From the NCBI GenBank assembly GCA_021323595.1, contig JAJPKR010000022.1:1-42299 (forward strand): a DNA stretch of 42,299 bases. The letters are read 5' to 3'. The notes under the pieces were generated by a model. It was not told where the DNA came from. It ran no database searches and saw only the letters and a list, made by a program, of their open reading frames with translations. Shown piece by piece: positions 11,381 to 18,568 of the stretch. The stretch is from Terriglobia bacterium. GTDB lineage: Bacteria; Acidobacteriota; Terriglobia; Terriglobales; SCQP01. Position 1 is the first letter of the stretch. The number at the start of each line of letters is the position of its first letter. The position numbers and the translations under genes were made by a program.

Positions 11381-12046
11381 TCAGCCGCGAACGTGAACCG
11401 TAACCGTATCGAAGGACAGCAAGACTTGGCCCGGGGTCGCTTCCCCCAGGATCGTGGCGGGCCGAAACACCGTCATCAGCAAGGCATTGTTCAAGCGCTC
11501 GATCAAAGCGGGATCATGGGGCCCGGCGAGGACGCGATAACCATCCACCCGGCCCAAGCTGTCGATATCCGCCTCGATGAGCAATGGACGATTGACTTCC
11601 ACGGGCGCCAGGTTCACGAGCGTAGGCGGCGCGGAGAGCGGCAGGGGCACGTCGGCCACGGCGGCGGCGGCCAAAGCGGTGTGGCCCATGGGACCGAAGA
11701 AGAGGGCAAAGACGCAAACCGCGCCCAGCACGCCCGCGACCACCGGCACCGCCAGCGCCCTGGCCCAGTTCTGGAGGCGCATCTGCCAAAACTCAATCAG
11801 TTCATGCCGGGCCGCATAGTGCGAGGCCCTGACCCGCAGCCGCAATGCCAAGTAGCGCGGCGGCGCCGGCGCCGGCAGTTGGCGCAACTCGGCGCTGACC
11901 GCGCGCAGTTGCCGCAAGCGCGCGGCACAGTTATCGCAGCTTTGCAGATGGCGCAGCAACTCGCATCGGCGCTCGGTGGACAGCTCGCCGTCGAGATAAG
12001 GCGAAAGATCGGCCGCGAGCGCGGCGCAAGAGTTCGCGTGCGTCAT
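11381..12046 (-). CDS. Anti-sigma factor with zinc-finger and TonB C-terminal-like domain
   Basis: A 221-residue membrane anti-sigma factor for the ECF sigma encoded just upstream. The N-terminal zf-HC2/ZAS-type motif is visible: YLDGELS at residues 17-23, then H33-x3-C37-x2-C40. One transmembrane helix follows near residues 95-120 (AVPVVAGVLGAVCVFALFFG). The exported C-terminal part has the beta-alpha-beta pattern of a TonB C-terminal domain (LIEADIDSLGRVDGYRVLAGP, then FRPA and VLLSF). The ATG at 12046 overlaps the sigma stop codon as ATGA, implying translational coupling; a further upstream in-frame start would lie inside the sigma gene and is not needed. The TonB-like tail may sense an envelope signal, which is inference. 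Confidence 0.82.
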   Translation of the reverse strand: MTHANSCAALAADLSPYLDGELSTERRCELLRHLQSCDNCAARLRQLRAVSAELRQLPAPAPPRYLALRLRVRASHYAARHELIEFWQMRLQNWARALAVPVVAGVLGAVCVFALFFGPMGHTALAAAAVADVPLPLSAPPTLVNLAPVEVNRPLLIEADIDSLGRVDGYRVLAGPHDPALIERLNNALLMTVFRPATILGEATPGQVLLSFDTVTVHVRG

Positions 12047-12774
12047 GGGTTGCCCCACTCCTCTTTGGAGACACACAGCGGCGCCGGCCGCACGCCGGCT
12101 TTGTCCTCGAAATCGCCCGGCAGGCGGCGCAGCCCAAGCTCGCGGCACAACGCCGGGTGCGCCAGCAAGCGCTGGCGCAGGATTTCCCGCCCGCGCATCA
12201 GGCGGGATTTTACGGTGCCGACGCGCACCCCGACGATTTCGGCGATCTCTTCGTAGCTGAAGCCTTCGATTTCGCGCAGCATCACGACGGTGCGATACGG
12301 CTCGGGCATTTGCTCCAACTCGCGACCGACGCGGCGGCGCGCCTCGGCCCGCATCGCTTGCTGCAGCGGCGATTCGCCGGGATCGGCGAGACGCTCCGCC
12401 AGCGGCGTGACCTGGCCGCCTTCCGGCGGCAGGTCGAGCGGCATTTCCTGCCGCTTATGACGGCGCCACCAGCGGCGATGATTGCTCGCCTCGTGCACGG
12501 CAATGCGATAGACCCATGTCTTGAGGCTGCTCTTTTGCTCGAAGCTGGCCGCAGCCCGGAAAATCTTCAGGAACACGTCTTGGAGAGCGTCGGCGGCGTC
12601 GGCGGGATCGCCCAGCATGCGGCACATCAAACCGAACAGCGGCTGGTGATAGATGGCGATCAAGTAATTGAAGGCTTCGACCGAACCGGCTCGCAGCTCG
12701 TGCACCAAAGCCTCTTCGCTCGCCTGCCAGGCGATCGAAGGCACATATTCGGCGGTGGACTCGTGGGCGCTCAT
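12043..12774 (-). CDS. ECF-type RNA polymerase sigma factor
   Basis: A 243-residue sigma-70-family group 4 factor. Region 2 is clear: ADAADALQDVFLKIFRAA (about residues 57-74) and SLKTWVYRIAVHEASNHRR (about 82-100). Region 4 has the helix-turn-helix GFSYEEIAEIVGVRVGTVKSRL near residues 180-201. The C-terminal extension is longer than in minimal ECFs. The ATG at 12774 with a purine-rich GGGGAAAG before it is chosen. An in-frame start at 12897 would lie upstream of the ECF-like promoter found at 12846-12874, so it cannot be used from that promoter. It is the first gene of the sigma / anti-sigma operon, with a 4-base overlap, and divergent from the PCYC protein gene. Confidence 0.92.
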   Translation of the reverse strand: MSAHESTAEYVPSIAWQASEEALVHELRAGSVEAFNYLIAIYHQPLFGLMCRMLGDPADAADALQDVFLKIFRAAASFEQKSSLKTWVYRIAVHEASNHRRWWRRHKRQEMPLDLPPEGGQVTPLAERLADPGESPLQQAMRAEARRRVGRELEQMPEPYRTVVMLREIEGFSYEEIAEIVGVRVGTVKSRLMRGREILRQRLLAHPALCRELGLRRLPGDFEDKAGVRPAPLCVSKEEWGNP

Positions 12775-12845
12775 CTTTCCCCACTGTACCGCAGGCCAGC
12801 GTCCGTCACCATGCGCGGACGGCCGGCTCTTGGGTTCTAACGAAC

Positions 12846-12874
12846 ACAGACGCCAGTGCGGGCAAGAATGTTCC
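12846..12874 (-). promoter_or_regulatory. Candidate autoregulatory ECF promoter of the sigma gene
   Basis: On the minus strand GGAAC (12874-12870) and GTCTGT (12851-12846) are separated by 18 nt, the arrangement typical of sigma-E-like promoters (GGAAC near -35, GTC near -10). Transcription would begin near 12839, about 65 nt before the sigma ATG. This fits the usual positive autoregulation of ECF genes and supports the 12774 start. Confidence 0.5.
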
Positions 12875-12892
12875 TGGTAGCGGCGGCTGACA

Positions 12893-12909
12893 TACAATAG
12901 GGCAGGAGG
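12893..12909 (+). promoter_or_regulatory. -10 hexamer and ribosome-binding site of the PCYC protein gene
   Basis: TACAAT (12893-12898) matches a -10 element and AGGAGG (12904-12909) is a perfect Shine-Dalgarno 6 nt before the ATG at 12916. No good -35 is visible. The element faces away from the ECF promoter of the divergent sigma gene. Confidence 0.45.
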
Positions 12910-12915
12910 TGCGGC

Positions 12916-13443
12916 ATGGGTCGCAAACTCAACGGGATCAAGCTCTTTTGGCGGATGATGGGGCTGATTATTTGCTTGGGGCTGGTTGTCGGAGGTGCTT
13001 CATGGGCGCAAACGACCCACGGCAGCCAGAAGGAGGGCCGTCATCAAGACTCGGCACCGGCGGAGCCGCCCGTCGTTCACGACGGCAATAGCCCTGCATA
13101 CCATGCCCAGCCGCCGCGCGGCCCCTTGCCGGCAACCCTAAACCCCAGCCAGTTCACCGATCCGCGGGTGCAAAACGCCTATGCCATGGCTGCGAAGATC
13201 AAGCGGGTGCTGTTCCAGGAGCCGTGCTATTGCTATTGCGACAAGGGTTTCGGCCACCACAGCTTGCTCGACTGCTATACCGGCAGCCACGCCGCCGAAT
13301 GCGAGGTCTGCCTCATGGAAGGCATCTATGCTTACCAGCAGACCAAATTGGGCAAGACGCCGGGTCAGATTCGGGCCGCCATCAAGCGCGGAGAATGGAA
13401 GAGCGTGAATCTGAACGATTACCTGAACCCGCCCAGATACTAG
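12916..13443 (+). CDS. Exported PCYC / CYCXC-motif protein
   Basis: A 175-residue protein with an N-terminal signal sequence or anchor (MMGLIICLGLVVGGASWA, about residues 14-31) and a Pro/His-rich linker. The conserved C-terminal domain begins near residue 80. Its hallmark is the cysteine cluster C104-Y-C106-Y-C108, followed by H114, H115, C120, C129 and C132, a set fit for metal binding or redox chemistry in the periplasm. The family is recognised in databases as PCYCGC-motif or CYCXC (seleno)proteins; in this copy all cluster positions are TGC cysteine codons, with no in-frame TGA. No biochemical function is established. A perfect AGGAGG supports the start. It is divergent from the sigma / anti-sigma operon, so membership of that regulon is a reasonable guess. 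Confidence 0.8.
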   Translation: MGRKLNGIKLFWRMMGLIICLGLVVGGASWAQTTHGSQKEGRHQDSAPAEPPVVHDGNSPAYHAQPPRGPLPATLNPSQFTDPRVQNAYAMAAKIKRVLFQEPCYCYCDKGFGHHSLLDCYTGSHAAECEVCLMEGIYAYQQTKLGKTPGQIRAAIKRGEWKSVNLNDYLNPPRY

Positions 13444-13490
13444 ACCCCCGGCGGGGCCAGCGCGAGGCTGGGTTCAGGCGCTGCATGGTC

Positions 13491-13600
13491 GGTATCGGGT
13501 GAAGAGCCCGGCGGGCGTCCGGGGTGAGATTGGGTGAAATTCCCGGCCGGTAGTGCTTTATCCTAAGAGGAATCTGGGGCGGGCGGTTGGACGCCTCCAG
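13491..13600 (+). promoter_or_regulatory. Structured metK leader with two related hairpins
   Basis: The 181-base gap before metK holds two similar short hairpins built on GGGTGAA: CGGG (13496-13499) pairs with CCCG (13507-13510), and GGG (13532-13534) pairs with CCC (13542-13544). AGATT (13527-13531) can pair with AATCT (13571-13575), enclosing the second hairpin and a CCT/AGG mini-stem in a three-way-junction layout. GGCG (82-85 of the 13500s) pairs with CGCC (92-95). It does not match the SAM-I, SAM-II, SAH, FMN or cobalamin riboswitch cores that I can recall. A regulatory RNA is possible but unproven. Confidence 0.3.
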
Positions 13601-13624
13601 TGATCCCATCTTCGAGGCTTTTTC

Positions 13625-14800
13625 GTGCCCCAGCGCCGCCTATTCACTTCCGAATCCGTAACCGAGGGCCATCCCGACAAGATCGCCGACCAAATTTCCG
13701 ACGGCGTGCTCGACGCCGTCCTCGCGCAGGACCCCTACGGCCGCGTCGCGTGCGAAGCGTTGCTGACCACCGGCCTCATCGTCGTGGCCGGAGAGATCAC
13801 CACCCACGCCAAGGTGGACTACCAGCAAGTGGCCCGCGAAGCCGTGCGGCAGGTGGGCTACTGCGACGCGCGTTTCGGGTTCGATTGCGACACGTGCGGC
13901 GTGCTGATCAGCGTCCATCAGCAATCGAGCGACATCGCCCTCGGCGTGGACCGCGAGGGAGCGGGCGATCAGGGGATGATGTTCGGCTACGCCTGCGACG
14001 AGACGCCGGAACGAATGCCGCTACCGGTTTCGCTCGCGCACCGGCTCACGCGCCGTCTTTCGGAGGCGCGCCGCAGCGGCGAACTCGATTTCCTCCGCCC
14101 CGACGGCAAGAGCCAGGTCACCGTGGAGTACGTCGAGGGGCGGCCGGTCCGCATTGACTCCGTAGTCGTCTCCACCCAGCATTCCGAGGCCATCAGCACC
14201 GAAGACCTGCGCGCGGCGGTGAAGGAGCGGGTCATCGCGCCGATCCTCCCCGCCGACATGACCGATCGCAACACCAAATATCACATCAACCCCACCGGCC
14301 GCTTCGTCATTGGCGGGCCCATGGGCGATACCGGCGTCACCGGCCGCAAGATCATCGTGGATACCTACGGCGGCATGGGCCGCCATGGCGGCGGCGCGTT
14401 TTCCGGCAAGGATCCGAGCAAGGTGGATCGCTCGGCGGCCTACATGGCGCGCTACCTCGCCAAGAACATCGTGGCGGCGGGGTTGGCCCGGCAATGCGAG
14501 CTTCAGCTCGCTTACGCCATCGGCGTGGCGGAGCCGGTCTCGGTGCTGGTGGATACGTTCGGCACGGCTACGGTGGTTTCGGAAGAGAAGATCGCGGCGG
14601 CGGTGCGCGAATGCTTCTCGCTGACACCGCGCGGCATCATCGAGAGTTTGCAGTTGCGCCGGCCGATCTACCAGAAGACGGCGGCGTTCGGTCACTTCGG
14701 CCGCAGCGAGCCGGAGTTCACTTGGGAGCGGGAAGACAAGGTCGAAGCGTTGCTGGCCGCCACCGCCGGCAGCGCGCTGGCGGGCGCGGACCGCCGCTAA
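13625..14800 (+). CDS. metK: S-adenosylmethionine synthase (methionine adenosyltransferase)
   Basis: A 391-residue enzyme forming S-adenosylmethionine from methionine and ATP. All family motifs are present: [16 protein letters not shown] at residues 11-26 (H16, D18), [16 protein letters not shown] near 113-128, and [20 protein letters not shown] near 257-276. Length is standard. The start is GTG at 13625, where homology begins ([11 protein letters not shown]), and no better start lies close by. TldD follows after 35 bp and TldE overlaps TldD, so metK-tldD-tldE may be one unit. The leader upstream contains repeated hairpins of unknown role. Confidence 0.97.
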   Translation: MPQRRLFTSESVTEGHPDKIADQISDGVLDAVLAQDPYGRVACEALLTTGLIVVAGEITTHAKVDYQQVAREAVRQVGYCDARFGFDCDTCGVLISVHQQSSDIALGVDREGAGDQGMMFGYACDETPERMPLPVSLAHRLTRRLSEARRSGELDFLRPDGKSQVTVEYVEGRPVRIDSVVVSTQHSEAISTEDLRAAVKERVIAPILPADMTDRNTKYHINPTGRFVIGGPMGDTGVTGRKIIVDTYGGMGRHGGGAFSGKDPSKVDRSAAYMARYLAKNIVAAGLARQCELQLAYAIGVAEPVSVLVDTFGTATVVSEEKIAAAVRECFSLTPRGIIESLQLRRPIYQKTAAFGHFGRSEPEFTWEREDKVEALLAATAGSALAGADRR

Positions 14801-14835
14801 ACCACCCACCCGCCGGCCGGGAATCGAGCGGAATC

Positions 14836-16302
14836 ATGCAAGACTACGCCGCCTGGGCGCTGGAAGCGGTCGCCGCGCCGGGCGTCCAATACGCCGACGT
14901 GCGAGTGGTCGAGGAAGCGCATCGCGCGCTTTCGACCAAGAACGGCAAGCTGGGGCATATTTCCGACCTGGAATCGCTCGGGATCGGCATTCGCGTCTTG
15001 CGCAATGGCGCCTGGGGCTTTGCCGCGACCGATGACATGAGCCGCGAGGGCGTGATCGCCGCCGCCCGCCATGCGGTGGCGATCGCCGCCGCCTCGGCCC
15101 GGGTCAAGCGCGAAGGCAGCGTTCTGGCGCCGGAGCCGGCGCACCAGGCGGTGTGGCATTCGCCCTGCGCGATCGATCCGTTCGCCATCGGCGTCGAGCA
15201 GCAGGTGGACTTGCTGCTGGCGGTGGACGCGGAACTGCGCGCCGTCAAGGGGGTGACGCTGGCGGAAGCGGACATGGACTTCCGCCGCCAGCGCCAGTTG
15301 TTCGTTTCCACAGACGGCGCCAGGATCGAGCAAGCGCGCGTGCTCAGCGGCGCCGGCTACGCCGCCACCTCCTTCGGCGAGAACGAGATTCAGCGCCGCT
15401 CGTACCCGAACTCGTTCGGCGGGCAATTCCAGCTCCAAGGCTACGAGCTCATCGGCAGCTTGCAGCTGCTGGAGAACGCGCGCCGCGTCGGCGAGGAAGC
15501 GGTGGCGCTGCATCGCGCCGCGCAATGCCCGCAGCTGACCGGCACGCTGATTCTCGACAGCTCCCAGCTCGCCCTGCAAATTCACGAGTCCATCGGCCAT
15601 CCGATCGAGCTCGACCGCGTACTGGGTTCGGAGGCGAACTTCGCCGGGATGAGCTTCTTGACGCTCGACAAGCTCGGGCGCCTGCGCTACGGCTCGCCGC
15701 TGGTGAACGTCGTCGCCGATGCCCGGCTCGAGCACGGGCCGGGGCTGGGCACCTTCGCTTTCGACGACGAGGGCGTGGCCGCGCAATGCACGGATATCAT
15801 CCGCGGCGGCGAATTCACCGGCTATATCAGCAGCCGCGAAACCGCCGCCAGCATCGGCCAAAACCGCTCCAACGGCTGCATGCGCGCCGAGTCCTGGAAC
15901 CGCATTCCGCTGATCCGCATGACGAATATCAGCATCCTTCCGGGCGCAACGCCGCTGAGCCCGGAAGAACTGATCGCCGACACCGAGCAGGGCGTCTACA
16001 TGGAAACCAACCGCAGCTGGTCCATCGACGACAAGCGCTACAACTTTCAGTTCGGATGCGAGATCGGCTGGGAGATCCAAAACGGCAAGCGCGCACGGAT
16101 GCTGAAGAATCCCAGCTACTCCGGCATCACCACGGAATTCTGGAATTCGCTCGACGCCATCTGCTCGCGCGAGCATTGGACCCTATGGGGCACGCCCAAC
16201 TGCGGCAAGGGCCAGCCGCAGCAGACGATGGGCACGGGCCATGGCGCGGCGCCGGCGCGCTTCCGCAACGTCAAGATCGGCACAGCCTACCGGCAAGAAT
16301 GA
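14836..16302 (+). CDS. tldD: Metalloprotease subunit TldD
   Basis: A 488-residue TldD-type peptidase subunit. With TldE it forms a heterodimeric zinc protease acting on unfolded peptides; in known systems it matures microcin B17 and degrades CcdA. The catalytic HExxxH motif is intact at H250-E251-S-I-G-H255, followed by the substrate-channel region with the conserved GCMRAESW and NTSI-like MTNISILPG segments. The ATG at 14836 is used because it begins the homologous region (MQDYAAWALEA). The open frame extends further upstream, but that part lies inside metK. TldE begins in the ATGA overlap at its stop. Confidence 0.93.
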   Translation: MQDYAAWALEAVAAPGVQYADVRVVEEAHRALSTKNGKLGHISDLESLGIGIRVLRNGAWGFAATDDMSREGVIAAARHAVAIAAASARVKREGSVLAPEPAHQAVWHSPCAIDPFAIGVEQQVDLLLAVDAELRAVKGVTLAEADMDFRRQRQLFVSTDGARIEQARVLSGAGYAATSFGENEIQRRSYPNSFGGQFQLQGYELIGSLQLLENARRVGEEAVALHRAAQCPQLTGTLILDSSQLALQIHESIGHPIELDRVLGSEANFAGMSFLTLDKLGRLRYGSPLVNVVADARLEHGPGLGTFAFDDEGVAAQCTDIIRGGEFTGYISSRETAASIGQNRSNGCMRAESWNRIPLIRMTNISILPGATPLSPEELIADTEQGVYMETNRSWSIDDKRYNFQFGCEIGWEIQNGKRARMLKNPSYSGITTEFWNSLDAICSREHWTLWGTPNCGKGQPQQTMGTGHGAAPARFRNVKIGTAYRQE

Positions 16303-17693
16303 CGATGACGCCCTTGACCGCCGAACGGCCGCAACTCGCACTCGATCCCGAACAGGCGCGGCGCATTTTTCGCCAGGTGCTGGCCGCCAGCCGCTCGGAG
16401 GAGACCGAGGCGATCATTCACTCGACGATCTCGGAACTGACGCGCTTCGCCAACAACGCCATCCATCAGAACGTCGCCGAGCGAACCCTTTCGCTCTCGG
16501 TGCGCACAGTCTCCGGCGGCCGCACCGCCCGCGCCTCGACCAATCGCCTGGACGAGGCGTCGGTGCGCGCGGTGGTGGCGCGCGCCGAGGCGCTGGCCGA
16601 GCGGCAGGAGCCCGATCCGGAGCTGCTGCCGATGGCGGAGGCCCAGTCCTATTCCGCCGTGGCGCGGGAGATTGCCGCGACCACCGCGCTCACGCCGCAA
16701 GACCGCGCGGCGACGGTGGCGGAAATGGTGGCCATCGCCGAGCGCGAGCGCATGACCGCGGCCGGAATCATGGCCAACAGCCACTCCGCGTTCTCGATCC
16801 TCAATTCGCGCGGCCTTGAGGCGCACTATCGCGAAACCAGCGCCGAATATTCGGTCACGATGCTGGCCGCCGACAGCTCCGGCTGGGCCAAGGGCAATGC
16901 GCCCGACGTCCGGCAGCTCGATCCAGTCGGCGGCGCGCGGCGGGCGATGGAAAAGGCCCGGCTGAGCGCGCACCCGATCGAGATTCCGCCGGGGCGCTAC
17001 ACGGTCGTGCTCGAGCCGGCCGCCGTGCTCGATCTGTTGGGCTTCTTGTTCTGGGATTTCGGCGGCCTGGCCGTGCTCGATCAACGCAGTTGCCTGACCG
17101 GACGCGTCGGGACCCAGCTTTTCGGGACCAACATCACGGTCGTGGACGACGTTTACCACCCCTTGCAATCCGGCGCGCCCTTCGACGGCGAAGGCGTGCC
17201 GCGCCAGCGCGTGCCCTTGATCGAGAACGGCGTAGTGCGCGGGCTGGTGTTCGCGCGCCCCAGCGCCGCGCGCGCGCAACGGGAAAAGCCCGAGTTGAAC
17301 GCACGCCCTACCGGCCATGGCTTTCCCCTGCCCAATGAGTATGGCGAAGCGCCGATGAATATCGTGATGGCCGGGGGCGACGGCGACGGCGAAGCGCTAA
17401 TCGCCGGGGTATCCCGCGGCATCTTGGTGACGCGGCTGTGGTACATCCGCGAGGTGGATCCTTACCGCAAAATCCTCACGGGCATGACCCGCGATGGAAC
17501 GTTTCTGATCGAAAACGGGCAGCTCACCCGCGGCGTACGCAATTTCCGTTTCAACCAAAGCGTGATCGAGATGCTGCGGCAGGTGGAACGGCTCGGGCGC
17601 GCCGTGCGCGCGAGCGGCGAAGAGAGCTTCGACATGGTGGTGCCGCCGCTGCTCGTCCGGGACTTCAACTTCACGGAAGTCACCAAATTCTGA
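16299..17693 (+). CDS. tldE: TldE/PmbA-type partner of TldD
   Basis: A 464-residue homologue of TldD lacking the HExxxH motif, as expected for the TldE/PmbA subunit. Family features include the N-terminal LTRFANNAIHQNV segment near residues 45-57, SVRTVSGGRTARASTNRLD around 66-84, and the C-terminal GILVTRLWYIREVDP near 371-385 with NFRFNQSVIEM about 40 residues later. The ATG at 16299 overlaps the tldD stop as ATGA, so the two proteins are translationally coupled, fitting a heterodimer. The open frame extends far upstream inside tldD but shows no homology there. No RiPP precursor-like gene lies next to the pair. Confidence 0.92.
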   Translation: MTMTPLTAERPQLALDPEQARRIFRQVLAASRSEETEAIIHSTISELTRFANNAIHQNVAERTLSLSVRTVSGGRTARASTNRLDEASVRAVVARAEALAERQEPDPELLPMAEAQSYSAVAREIAATTALTPQDRAATVAEMVAIAERERMTAAGIMANSHSAFSILNSRGLEAHYRETSAEYSVTMLAADSSGWAKGNAPDVRQLDPVGGARRAMEKARLSAHPIEIPPGRYTVVLEPAAVLDLLGFLFWDFGGLAVLDQRSCLTGRVGTQLFGTNITVVDDVYHPLQSGAPFDGEGVPRQRVPLIENGVVRGLVFARPSAARAQREKPELNARPTGHGFPLPNEYGEAPMNIVMAGGDGDGEALIAGVSRGILVTRLWYIREVDPYRKILTGMTRDGTFLIENGQLTRGVRNFRFNQSVIEMLRQVERLGRAVRASGEESFDMVVPPLLVRDFNFTEVTKF

Positions 17694-17731
17694 GGGTTGC
17701 AGGCCGTCCACTTCCGCCTGGGAGGATCGGG

Positions 17732-17980
17732 TCAGCCGCGCGACTGCGGAGACGCCGCCCGCTCTTTTTCGAGGTCACGTTCGGCTGACTCCGCCACCCG
17801 GGCGATGCCCCGTGATTCTGGAACATCTTCGCCGCCTTCGCGCGTCAATATGACACTCAGCAACAGGCAGCCCAGGCCGGCAGCCAGCAGCGGGGCGTTC
17901 AGGGCTGCACTATCGAGATGATAAATGCCCCAAAGGATCAACCAGAGAATGAGCAAAACCGCTCCGGCAGCCGCCAGCAT
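17732..17980 (-). CDS. Small two-helix membrane protein, hypothetical
   Basis: An 82-residue predicted membrane protein. Helix 1 is MLAAAGAVLLILWLILWGIY (residues 1-20) and helix 2 is PLLAAGLGCLLLSVILT (about 30-46). A charged, Glu/Arg-rich tail follows. The ATG at 17980 has AAGGG 4 nt upstream, which supports translation. The LLILWLI start recalls small lmo0937-type membrane proteins, but the match is too short to claim a family. It lies antisense in the 412-base gap between tldE and the receiver gene; apart from it and the receiver promoter, the gap shows nothing. Confidence 0.5.
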   Translation of the reverse strand: MLAAAGAVLLILWLILWGIYHLDSAALNAPLLAAGLGCLLLSVILTREGGEDVPESRGIARVAESAERDLEKERAASPQSRG

Positions 17981-18030
17981 GTGCCCTTAGGATGCTTGCG
18001 GCGCTGGGCGAGAACGCTTGGCAATAGGGA

Positions 18031-18059
18031 TTGTCGAAAGGTCCAACTCCAGCTATAGT
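18031..18059 (+). promoter_or_regulatory. Sigma-70-type promoter of the receiver gene
   Basis: TTGTCG (18031-18036) and TATAGT (18054-18059) are separated by 17 bp. Transcription would begin near 18066. The in-frame TTG at 18031 is this -35 element, so translation must start further in, at the ATG at 18106. Confidence 0.55.
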
Positions 18060-18105
18060 TGCCGTGCCGGGAGCCAGAACGGTCCGGCCGGAGCAAGGGC
18101 GCGAT

Positions 18106-18498
18106 ATGGCCGACGCGAGGAGGCCGACCATTCTTTTGATCGACGACGAGCCATTGGTGCGAGAGGCGATTCGCGAGCATCTGGAACTGCGGCAATATCA
18201 ATGCTGGGAGGCGGGCAACGGAGTCGAGGCGCTGCAAATCCTGCAAACGGTGACTCCCGACGCGATCATCAGCGACATCGCGATGCCGCGCATGAACGGC
18301 ATCGAGTTCGTCCTGCGCAGCCGCGCTTTAGGCTGCCGTGCGCCCATCATTCTGCTGACCGGCGTCAACGACTCCTCGGCCCGCGCCCTGGGCACCGATG
18401 CCGGCGCCTTTTTCTGCATCTCGAAGCCGCCGGACTACAACGAGCTCGATCGCTTGATTCGCCGCAGCATCGAGTTGCAGCGCTCGGCGAGCACTTAG
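18106..18498 (+). CDS. Stand-alone response-regulator receiver protein
   Basis: A 130-residue single-domain receiver (CheY-like). The phosphorylation site is complete: acidic pocket D13-D14, phosphoacceptor D57 (ISDIAMPRMNG), switch T85 and K107. No output domain is present, so it would signal by protein interaction. No histidine kinase lies in the window. The ATG at 18106 is preceded by AAGGG at 18095-18099 and by a promoter at 18031-18059. It reads in the same direction as uxaA, 70 bp upstream of it, and could be co-transcribed with it. Confidence 0.88.
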   Translation: MADARRPTILLIDDEPLVREAIREHLELRQYQCWEAGNGVEALQILQTVTPDAIISDIAMPRMNGIEFVLRSRALGCRAPIILLTGVNDSSARALGTDAGAFFCISKPPDYNELDRLIRRSIELQRSAST

Positions 18499-18568
18499 CT
18501 CAAGGCCCTCGCCACCGCGCAGGCGCTGGAGGCGGACGAAGACGGAGAAAAGCCAAGAAGGAAGACCG

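Noticed and set aside
12775-12897. Longer N-terminus for the ECF sigma factor
   Set aside because: The extra residues are not sigma-like and the start lies upstream of the predicted ECF promoter.
13491-13560. FMN- or cobalamin-riboswitch resemblance (GGGTGAAATTCCCGGCCGG) before metK
   Set aside because: The short match is not followed by the other conserved blocks of either riboswitch, and the gene is not a flavin or cobalamin gene. Kept only as an unassigned structured leader.
14494-14835. Upstream extension of the tldD frame into metK
   Set aside because: It lies inside metK, and TldD homology begins at the ATG at 14836.
18031-18105. Longer N-terminus for the receiver protein from a TTG
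   Set aside because: The TTG is the -35 element of a good promoter, and the ATG at 18106 has a ribosome-binding site and fits the receiver fold.
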